A DNA stretch of 25,365 nucleotides, taken from Methylocystaceae bacterium (GTDB lineage Bacteria; Pseudomonadota; Alphaproteobacteria; Rhizobiales; Beijerinckiaceae). Shown here in pieces: positions 9,051-15,972 of the stretch. The notes under the pieces are model-generated. The model saw nothing but the letters and a program-made list of their open reading frames with translations, was not told the DNA's origin and did not search any database. Both the position numbers and the translations under genes were made by a program. The stretch covers positions 1 to 25,365 of the forward strand of contig PQAN01000374.1 in assembly GCA_003105285.1 (NCBI GenBank), read 5' to 3'. Position 1 is the stretch's first letter. Every line of letters begins with the position of its first letter.

Positions 9051-10331
9051 ATGACAGCTCACGCCATCGCTCCCGCTCGCTCCCGGGCCGAAAACATCCA
9101 ACGCATCGTCACGCCGGGCGGGATCGAAGCATGGCTCGTCGAGAGCTACGCCGTTCCGCTCGTCGCGCTCGAATTCGCGGTGCGCGGCGGCGCGGCGCAG
9201 GACCCGGCGGACAAGCCCGGCCTCGCGACGCTGCTCGCCGGCCTGCTCGACGAGGGCGCCGGCCCCTATGACGCGCGCGGCTTCCACCGCGCCATCGAAG
9301 ACCTCGCCATCCATTTGGGCTTCGGCTCGGATCGCGACGCGATCTCCGGACATCTGCAGACGCTCACGCGCAACAAGGACAAGGCCTTCGAGCTGCTGAG
9401 GCTGGCGCTCACGCAGGCGCGGCTGGATCAGGCGGCGATCGATCGCGTGCGCGGACAGATCGCCGCGGGCCTCAAACGCGACGCCAATGACCCGGACGCC
9501 CTGGCGGCCAAGGCGTTTCGCGAAGCCGCCTTCGGGGGGCATCCCTATGGCCGGCCGGTGCGCGGCGATCTCGAGAGCCTCGACCGCCTGACGCGCGACG
9601 ATCTCGACGCTCTGCGCATACGCGTGCTCGCCAAGAAGGATTTGAAGATCGCCGTCGTCGGAGCCATCGACGCGGCGACGCTCGCCGCAAAGCTCGACGA
9701 GACCTTCGGCGGGCTGCCGCAGGAGAGCCGGCTCGAACCCATTCCAGAGGTCGTCATCGGCGATGTCGGCCAGCGCCGGATCGTCGATCTCGACGTGCCG
9801 CAAGCGACCATTCGGTTCGGCCGTCCCGGCATTCACCGCAAGGACGAGGACTACTTCGCAGCCGTCGTCGTCAACCACATTCTCGGCGGCGGCGTGTTCA
9901 CCGCGCGACTGTTCCGCGAAGTGCGCGAGAAGCGCGGCCTCGCCTATTCGGTCTATTCTCATCTCAACGACTATGACAAATGCGCCATGCTGGTCGGCGG
10001 AACCTCGACGAAGAACGAGCGCGCGCGCGAGTCGCTCGACGTGATCGGGCGGCAGATCGCCGAGCTCGCCGCGGACGGCCCGACGGAGGACGAGCTCGAC
10101 AAGGCGAGAAAATATCTGACCGGCTCCTACGCCTTGCGCTTCGACACTTCGACGAAGATCGCGAGCCAGCTCGTCAACCTGCAGCTCGACGATTTCGCGC
10201 CCTCCTATCTGGACGAGCGCAACGCCCGGATCGAGGCGGTGACGCTCGCCGATGCGAGGCGCGTGGCCGGACGGCTGCTCGGCGACGGCAAGTTGCTCGT
10301 CGCGGTCGCCGGCCGGCCGCAAGGGCTCTGA
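9051..10331 (+). CDS. M16 peptidase-like protein, non-zinc R/Y partner subunit
   Basis: This is a two-domain M16B protein (426 residues from this start). The position equivalent to HxxEH reads TLLAGLLDEGAG, so the zinc site is absent and it cannot be catalytic alone. It keeps FGGHPYGRPVRG and, in the C-terminal half, KRGLAYS (294-300), which supplies the Arg/Tyr pair that orients substrate in M16B enzymes. With the upstream HxxEH protein it most likely forms a heterodimeric peptidase. The frame also opens at an ATG at 9009; 9051 is preferred because GAGA precedes it and family similarity starts after it, but neither ribosome site is strong. A 253-bp spacer containing a repeat separates it from its partner. 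Confidence 0.92.
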   Translation: MTAHAIAPARSRAENIQRIVTPGGIEAWLVESYAVPLVALEFAVRGGAAQDPADKPGLATLLAGLLDEGAGPYDARGFHRAIEDLAIHLGFGSDRDAISGHLQTLTRNKDKAFELLRLALTQARLDQAAIDRVRGQIAAGLKRDANDPDALAAKAFREAAFGGHPYGRPVRGDLESLDRLTRDDLDALRIRVLAKKDLKIAVVGAIDAATLAAKLDETFGGLPQESRLEPIPEVVIGDVGQRRIVDLDVPQATIRFGRPGIHRKDEDYFAAVVVNHILGGGVFTARLFREVREKRGLAYSVYSHLNDYDKCAMLVGGTSTKNERARESLDVIGRQIAELAADGPTEDELDKARKYLTGSYALRFDTSTKIASQLVNLQLDDFAPSYLDERNARIEAVTLADARRVAGRLLGDGKLLVAVAGRPQGL

Positions 10332-10443
10332 CGGCCGCTTCGTATATTGATTTTACTTCGCATCGGGAAGCAACGCCGGGACGCTCGCGGCCCTTCGGTC
10401 GGAGCCGCGCGACACGGCCGCGCAGGGGTCTCCGCGCGTGATG

Positions 10444-10476
10444 AAAAAAGGGGCTCGGCGATGTCCGCCGAGCCCC
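10444..10476 (-). terminator. Strong leftward terminator without an obvious gene
   Basis: A perfect 11-bp GC-rich stem (10450-10460 with 10466-10476) and a 5-nt loop are followed on the minus strand by six T (10449-10444). On the plus strand no T run follows, so it only serves leftward transcription. The nearest genes on both sides are on the plus strand, so it implies a short leftward transcript from the AT-rich region to its right. Confidence 0.8.
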
Positions 10477-10801
10477 CACGCCGTTGAAATCGCGTTTGAA
10501 AAGGTATCGAATATAAATCGACTATGCTTTCTGTTTACCGTGTGTGCGGCCGGAAAGAAATATTCAATAAAAGGTGAGACGCAGAAAGCGGGGCGGTGTT
10601 GTAGGCGGGTAACATTCGTATAAGTACATTAGGATAAATACGTTAAGTAGAAATACGACAACGGCTGCGCTATAGCTGTATTACAGAAGATCGGCATAAA
10701 GCAATACTTTAAATGCATTCGCCGTCCGAATGCTCCACCTCGAACGGCGCTGTCTGCGCTTCGAGGCGAGTGGACCGCGTCACATATGCCGAAAGGGCGC
10801 C

Positions 10802-10840
10802 ATCATTCCCGGCGGGCCGAATGCCTGACCGGGAATCCAG
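10802..10840. repeat. Dispersed palindromic repeat, half copy
   Basis: ATTCCCGG...CCGGGAAT forms a hairpin around a GGGCCGAATGCC core, followed by CCAG. It closely matches the minus strand of 24663-24697 (ATTCCCGACAGGCCGAAGGT, then CGGGAATCCAG). The two copies define a small dispersed intergenic family. Confidence 0.65.
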
Positions 10841-10982
10841 GTGCGACGATCTTGGCTTACCGGCGCTTGACACACATCGGGCGATCATCGAATTTCCGGC
10901 GCCGCGGCGTCGGATCGGCTGGTAATCGACGGTCACGACGGCCCTCGGCTCTCTCTCGCCGTCTGAAACGAGGGGCGCCTGG

Positions 10983-11726
10983 ATGGATCTTCGAATACGG
11001 GGTAGAACCGCTGTCGTCTGCGGCGCCTCTCGAGGGCTGGGTATGGCGTGCGCCTGGGCGCTCGCCGGCGAGGGCGTCCATGTCACGCTCGTTGCGCGTC
11101 GGGCCGAAGCCTTACAGGCGGCCGCCGGCCGTATTGCGGAGGCGACCGGAAATCGGCCCGCCTTCGTCGTCGCCGATGTCGGCGCGGCGCAAGGGCGCGC
11201 CGCGGTCCAGGCGTCGAACGCCGAGGCCGACATCCTCGTCACCAATGCCGGCGGCCCCCCGACCAAAGATTTCATGGACTTGACGCTCGAGGATTGGGAG
11301 CGGGCTCTCGACGCTAATTTCCTGTCTGGGGTCGAGATGATCCGGATGTTCGCGCCTGGCATGCGCAGACGGCGCTTTGGCCGGATCGTCAACATCACGT
11401 CGGCGACCGTCCGAATGCCGGTGGAGAGACTCGATCTCTCCACATCGGCTCGGCTGGCGCTCACCGGATATGTGGCAGGCGTCGCTCGACAGATCGCCAA
11501 GGATGGCGTGACGATCAACAATCTGCTGCCGGGCACCGTCATGACGGAACGGCTCGCCGAGCTCGGCGCGACGGCGGACGCGCTGGTCGCCCGTGTGCCC
11601 GCCGGGAGAGCCGGAAGGCCGGAGGAATTCGGAGCCGCATGCGCGTTCCTGTGCAGCGAGCAGGCCGCTTTCATCACGGGCCAGAACATTCTCGTCGACG
11701 GAGGATTGTGCGGGCTGACGATCTGA
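10983..11726 (+). CDS. SDR-family oxidoreductase-like protein lacking YxxxK
   Basis: This 247-residue Rossmann-fold protein resembles FabG (3-oxoacyl-ACP reductase). It has a nucleotide-binding CGASRGLG (13-20), ADVG (64-67), TNAGG (87-91), and the catalytic-type Ser S140 in IVNITS. It ends with FITGQNILVDGG, typical of FabG-like SDRs. The YxxxK pair expected about 13 residues after S140 is absent: that segment reads LSTSARLAL, so Ser153 and Arg157 replace Tyr and Lys. This fits a known FabG-like SDR subgroup with an incomplete catalytic tetrad, so activity is uncertain. GAGGGG precedes the ATG by 7 bp. It is convergent with the histidine kinase gene and appears to be a single-gene unit. Confidence 0.92.
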   Translation: MDLRIRGRTAVVCGASRGLGMACAWALAGEGVHVTLVARRAEALQAAAGRIAEATGNRPAFVVADVGAAQGRAAVQASNAEADILVTNAGGPPTKDFMDLTLEDWERALDANFLSGVEMIRMFAPGMRRRRFGRIVNITSATVRMPVERLDLSTSARLALTGYVAGVARQIAKDGVTINNLLPGTVMTERLAELGATADALVARVPAGRAGRPEEFGAACAFLCSEQAAFITGQNILVDGGLCGLTI

Positions 11727-11809
11727 CGGCGCGCGCCTTCCGTCGTTAAAGCGCAGCGAAGATCGGGCGGGAGTGATGACGGTTACCTTCCACTTCGGCT
11801 GGAAACGCT

Positions 11810-14164
11810 CTACGCCGCCGTCATCTCCCGCTGCGCGGCGGCGAGCGGAAGCGTGAATTTGAACACCGCGCCGCCGCCGGGGTTGGTTTCCGCCCAGATT
11901 TTTCCGTGATGCGCCTCGATGATCGCGCGGGAGATCGACAGGCCGACGCCCATGCCCTGCGTCTTCGTCGTCGCGAAGGGCTCGAACAGGCGGGCCTTCA
12001 CATTTTCCGCCAGGCCGACGCCGGTGTCGGAGATTTCGACCTCGATCTCGGTCTCGTCGGAGGACGTCGAAACGACCAGTTCGCGCCGCTGCGAATTGCG
12101 CATCGCATCTTCGGCGTTGCGGATCAGATTGACGAGAACCTGCTCGATCTGAACGCGGTCGGCGAGTACGTCGTCGTCGCCGGCGTCCAGCCGAAGCGTC
12201 GCCTGAATTTGGCCCGTTCCGGCGCCGACGCTCGCGGTGTCGTAGGCGTCGTGGATGAGCCCGTGCAGCCTGACGGGAAGCTTGTCGGGCTCGCCATGGG
12301 CGATGAACTCCCGCAGGCGATTGACGATCTGTCCCGCCCGAGTGATCTGCGCGGCGGCCTTGTCGAGCGTCTCCGCGACGCTGGCGCGCCGTTGCGCCGG
12401 CTCGACCTCGAGCAGCCGTCGCGCCGATTTCAGATAAGCGACGGTCGCCGTGAGCGGCTGGTTGATTTCATGAGCGAGGCCGGCGGCCATGCTCTCCATC
12501 ACATTCATGCGATCGGCGTAGAGCCTCTGCATCTGCGCCTCGGCCAGCTTGCGCTCGGATATGTCGAGCACGAAGGCCACGCCCGCCGTGCGCGCCTCGT
12601 CGAGCATGACGCTCGCGATCAGAACCGGCGCGCGGGTCCCGTCCTTGCGGAAATATTCTTTTTCGTAAGGCCGCGCGTTCACGCCGGTCTTTGCGAGGTC
12701 GGCGAGGCTCGCTGCGTCGGCGGCCCGATATTCCGCGGGCGTCGCCTTTATCCAGTCGATCCGTCCGGCTTCCAAATCGCCCCGATCATAGCCGAGCATG
12801 TCGAGGAATTTGTCGTTCGCGGAGGTGACGGCTCCGTCCATATTCCAGACAATGACGCCGATGAGGCCCGAATCGAACAGGGCGCGGGACCGCGCTTCGT
12901 TGGCGCGCAATTTCTGCTCGGCGCGCTTGCGTTCGGTCACGTCTTTCACATAGCCGTGCCAGACGATGTCTCCTCCGGGCTCCAAGATGGGCGTGGATTG
13001 CCCTTCGAGCCAGATCGTTCCTTTTTCCGGATGCTGGTAGCGGAACTCGTCGCGCCACAGCATCATCGTTCGCGCGGACTGGGCGACGCCGGCCTGGATA
13101 TGCTCCCGATCTTCCGGATGGATGCGCTCGAGGACGCATGTCGCGTCGGCTCGGGCCGCCTCGGCGGAGAGCCCGTACACAGTCGAGAAATTCTTCGAAA
13201 CGAAAGGGAAGGATTGTTTGCCGTCGGTCGTTTGACGGAACGAGCAGATCACGCCCGGCACAGATGCGGCGACGATCGCGAATTGCTCGGCCAGCCGCGC
13301 CTGTTCGGCGGACAGCCGGGCGACGGATTTTTCGTCCGTGACGTCTCGGCAGATGCCGATGAGGCGCGTGGGCCGGCCGTTCGTGAAAAAGGCCCGCGCT
13401 CTCGCGCTGATCCACCGCTCTCTGCCGTCGTCGGCGCGGCGAATGCGATATTCGGCGTGATAGCGCCCGTCGCCGCGAGGATCGAGCGCCGCGCGAACGG
13501 CGCTGCGAACGGCCGGCAAATCCTCGGACGACACCAGAGAGAGCACCTTTTCCGGGTCGATCGGCGCATCCGGCGGCAACCCGTAGAGCTCGCGCATCTC
13601 CGGGCTCGCCTCGGCGGTCCGGGAAGGGATGTCGACGTCCCATGCGCCGATCGCGCCCGCGGCGATCGTCAGGCGGAGCCGTTCGTTGGCGACGCGCAGG
13701 CGTTCGTCGTCCGCCAGCCGCGACTCGGCCCGGTCCCTGCGGATCAGAGTGCGGCGCAGCTCCTCGGTGACGACGATGACGCCGGCGGCGTTGACGAGAA
13801 AAATCGCCAGTCCCAGCCAGTCGCCGGGCGCGGCCAAGGCGACGAAGAAGACATGCGCCAACAGTACGGAGGCGATGGCCGCCGAACTTCCCGCCACGGC
13901 CCCGCCGGTCAGCGCGGCGATGCCGATGGCCGGATAGAAGGTGACATAGGCGACGCGATTTTCGAGCACGCCCATCGATGCGAAGCGCACCAGCAGGCCG
14001 ATCACGGCAAAAGCCACGCCCACGCCCAGACGCCACCATATAGGCTTGCCGTAAAACGCGGCGAACCAGTTCAGCACGGCCTGGAATCCGTCCGGCCGCC
14101 ATCGCGCGCGCGGCGGGCCGACGTCGCCGGCCTCGGAACTCTCGGCTCGGGTCGAGAAATGCAA
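11810..14164 (-). CDS. Membrane-bound PAS sensor histidine kinase (FixL/DctB-like core)
   Basis: This is a 784-residue two-component sensor. Residues about 44-135 hold about four membrane segments (MASE/DUF4118-like). Three PAS domains follow, about 160-275, 295-410 and 423-537, each closing with a PAC-type motif (DVTDEK, DVTERKRAE, DISERKLAE). The HisKA motif is AAGLAHEINQPLTA with phospho-acceptor H565. The ATPase domain has NLIRNAEDAM (N683), DTGVGL (D713) and FEPFATTKTQGMGVGLSISR. No haem-binding residues can be confirmed, so the ligand is unknown. The start is a TTG at 14164 with GGAGAG 6 bp upstream; no ATG exists before residue 64. No response regulator is adjacent, so its partner is elsewhere. 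Confidence 0.95.
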   Translation of the reverse strand: MHFSTRAESSEAGDVGPPRARWRPDGFQAVLNWFAAFYGKPIWWRLGVGVAFAVIGLLVRFASMGVLENRVAYVTFYPAIGIAALTGGAVAGSSAAIASVLLAHVFFVALAAPGDWLGLAIFLVNAAGVIVVTEELRRTLIRRDRAESRLADDERLRVANERLRLTIAAGAIGAWDVDIPSRTAEASPEMRELYGLPPDAPIDPEKVLSLVSSEDLPAVRSAVRAALDPRGDGRYHAEYRIRRADDGRERWISARARAFFTNGRPTRLIGICRDVTDEKSVARLSAEQARLAEQFAIVAASVPGVICSFRQTTDGKQSFPFVSKNFSTVYGLSAEAARADATCVLERIHPEDREHIQAGVAQSARTMMLWRDEFRYQHPEKGTIWLEGQSTPILEPGGDIVWHGYVKDVTERKRAEQKLRANEARSRALFDSGLIGVIVWNMDGAVTSANDKFLDMLGYDRGDLEAGRIDWIKATPAEYRAADAASLADLAKTGVNARPYEKEYFRKDGTRAPVLIASVMLDEARTAGVAFVLDISERKLAEAQMQRLYADRMNVMESMAAGLAHEINQPLTATVAYLKSARRLLEVEPAQRRASVAETLDKAAAQITRAGQIVNRLREFIAHGEPDKLPVRLHGLIHDAYDTASVGAGTGQIQATLRLDAGDDDVLADRVQIEQVLVNLIRNAEDAMRNSQRRELVVSTSSDETEIEVEISDTGVGLAENVKARLFEPFATTKTQGMGVGLSISRAIIEAHHGKIWAETNPGGGAVFKFTLPLAAAQREMTAA

Positions 14165-14411
14165 GGATGCTCTCCACGCGCCCTGACGGGCGCAAGACTG
14201 GCGCGAATTCGCCGCTTTGGCAAACTCGGCCGCATGACGCGACGCATGCTGCGCCGCGCATGGAAAATAACGCTCGATCTCTGGCCGTCATGCCCGCGCA
14301 GCGCCTGCAAGCCGTCCGGCCGACCCGTCTGCGGCTCCCGTCGGAGGGCTTTTTGCTGGTCCGCGACTTGCGTGTCGCCGGTCAGACGTTGCTTTTCAGA
14401 AGGCGGCCCCG

Positions 14412-14750
14412 ATGGCGTTCACCTTTATCTGTCACACTGGTTCCGTGGATGAAGGGGGCATGGGCCTCTTTCACGCCGGTCGCAAGAGCGTGCTCCTGGT
14501 CTGGCCGACGGGCGGCGAGCTCAAGGCCTATCGCGGGCGCTGTCCGCATGCGGATATGCCGCTGAACGACGCCGCCTTCGACGGGCGGACCGTCACCTGC
14601 CCGCACCACCAGTGGGGGTTCGACTGCGCCAGCGGCAAATGCGTGACGCATCTCGTCCGCAACGCGCTCCACCCGTACGCCTTGCGCGTGGAGGGCGACG
14701 AGATTCAAGTCGACGTCGGACCGGCCAAGGCGGCGCGTTCGCCGGCGTAA
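14412..14750 (+). CDS. Rieske [2Fe-2S] ferredoxin, toluene-monooxygenase component C type
   Basis: This is a 112-residue soluble Rieske ferredoxin. The cluster ligands are C44-P-H46 in CPHADMPL and C63-P-H-H66 in CPHHQWGFD. Length and ligand spacing closely match TmoC/T4moC, the ferredoxin that passes electrons to the diiron toluene monooxygenase. The C-terminus (HPYALRVEGDEIQVDVG) also fits that family. No hydroxylase, effector or reductase genes are nearby, so the redox partner is unknown; it could serve another oxygenase or a dispersed monooxygenase system. There is no signal peptide, so it is cytoplasmic. The ribosome site (AAGGCGG) is weak. It is divergent from the histidine kinase gene, with 247 bp between. 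Confidence 0.9.
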   Translation: MAFTFICHTGSVDEGGMGLFHAGRKSVLLVWPTGGELKAYRGRCPHADMPLNDAAFDGRTVTCPHHQWGFDCASGKCVTHLVRNALHPYALRVEGDEIQVDVGPAKAARSPA

Positions 14751-14994
14751 CCCTTGCCGACCAGCCGGGAAACGCCAGCTTCGCCACGCGAGGCCGACCA
14801 GGCGCGCCTCTCTGCCGGCGGCCTCGGCGGTTGTCGTCGTGAATGCGCCGGGAGGTTTCCGCAGGTGGAGTATCGTCCCCTGGCGCGTGTGGATTTTTTC
14901 GCACTGGCGGGCCGGGCCGAGACCGATCGGCTGTCGTTCGGCGACCCGTCTCCGACGCTCGGCGGATCGATTGTCGTAACGTCTCGATTTTATA

Positions 14995-15069
<75 letters not shown>

Positions 15070-15174
15070 GCTGTGAGCCGACGTCGCGATAGGGCCGCCG
15101 GCTTCGACGCCCGGCCTTGTGCCACAGGGGCGGCGCCGAGGCAAGCGTTCGCGTGCGCGAAGGCGCCGTCGAAA

Positions 15175-15582
15175 TCACCGACCTTCGAGGCGGGCGGCGA
15201 TCGCCCGTCGCGTTTCGTCGAGGCGGTCGAGCAGCGCGCGCCGCCGCGCGGCGCAATCGTCCGCGGCGGCGGTCGAGGCGTTTTCATAGTCCTGCGCCGC
15301 ATTCGCCAGAGCGAAGGCGCCGATGGCGCGCGCCGATCCCTGCAGTTGATGGGCGATCTCGCGGCGCCCGTCGCCCTCCTGCGCCGGCTCCGCGAGCCGC
15401 GCCGCAAAGGCCGCCGCTTGAGCCGAAAACAGCGCCAGCAGCTCTTTTTCCAGCTCGCGATCGCCGAAGCTCTGCCGGGAGAGGTGCTCCCAATCCACGG
15501 CGGAAGCTTCGGCGCAGCGCGGCCTTCCGCCTTGCTCCTCTCCCGAGCTGGGACGAATCGTGATTCGGTCCGGCGAGGACAT
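15175..15582 (-). CDS. Hpt (histidine phosphotransfer) domain protein
   Basis: This 135-residue protein has one helical Hpt domain. The motif EIAHQLQGSARAIGAF contains the phospho-acceptor H78, matching the Hpt pattern HxLKGSAxxxGA with Gln in place of Lys. Hpt proteins relay phosphate between receiver domains of hybrid kinases and response regulators. The frame is open to 15714, and an ATG exists at 15603, but the ATG at 15582 has GGAG with 7-bp spacing and is preferred. It lies upstream of tRNA-Thr and near the histidine kinase gene. That kinase has no receiver domain, so the two cannot form a complete relay, and the partners must be encoded elsewhere. Confidence 0.82.
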   Translation of the reverse strand: MSSPDRITIRPSSGEEQGGRPRCAEASAVDWEHLSRQSFGDRELEKELLALFSAQAAAFAARLAEPAQEGDGRREIAHQLQGSARAIGAFALANAAQDYENASTAAADDCAARRRALLDRLDETRRAIAARLEGR

Positions 15583-15972
15583 CGCATTCTCCGTTGAGGC
15601 CATTTCCGACGCGGGCGTTGCTGTTTTTCTTGTGGATTCTTCCTTTTGGCCGATCTGTCGACGACAAGACGCGACGCGTCGGCCGGGAACTCCCCCACCT
15701 GAGATAAATTCCACAATTAGATCAAATTCATGTGGAAAGGCTCGCGCGGCTGTCCCGACCAGGTCCCGCCGCCTCGGGCCCCGCGTCGCCGTGAGCTTGG
15801 CGAGGCCGCATCCGCAACGGCGTTAACGACGTTTCCGATTGCATCCCCGCCGCCGGTTTCAATTGCGCGGCCGGGGCTGTAATATTTGGTTAATCTTTTC
15901 CGCTCGATGTAGTCCGGAAACAGCAGTGAGGAGCGGCTTTCGCATTCTACCGGCCCGCTCGGAGACATGACA
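15583..15972. other. 390-bp divergent region upstream of the Hpt gene and the giant coiled-coil gene
   Basis: The right half is more AT-rich (15700-15735, 15855-15910). One rightward promoter candidate is TTTCAA (15857-15862), a 17-bp spacer and TAATAT (15880-15885), matching consensus at 3 and 4 of 6 positions. This would give an 80-nt leader for the giant gene. The left part could alternatively encode an N-terminal extension of the Hpt protein, but this looks unlikely. No other feature is seen. Confidence 0.4.

Larger units (their letters stand above)
10332..10982. other. 651-bp intergenic region with AT-rich core
   Basis: No convincing protein gene is seen. From left to right it has a leftward terminator (10444-10476), a strikingly AT-rich stretch of about 230 bp (10477-10712) with small palindromes such as CTGTATTACAG (10675-10685), a dispersed repeat (10802-10840), and a TTGACA (10867-10872) without a good -10, which may belong to the SDR gene. 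Two very short leftward frames (22 and 21 codons, joined at TAATG near 10630) have no clear ribosome site. Confidence 0.55.

Noticed and set aside
9006..10322. 438-codon minus-strand frame over the second M16 gene
   Set aside because: Exact shadow of a recognisable M16 protein on the plus strand.
10438..10623. 61-codon plus-strand frame in the 10.3-11.0 kb gap
   Set aside because: It runs through the terminator hairpin, has no ribosome site and no protein-like composition.
11906..14452. 848-codon plus-strand frame antisense to the histidine kinase gene
   Set aside because: It covers a clear PAS-PAS-PAS-HisKA-HATPase protein on the other strand. Long antisense frames are common at this GC content, and its composition is unnatural.
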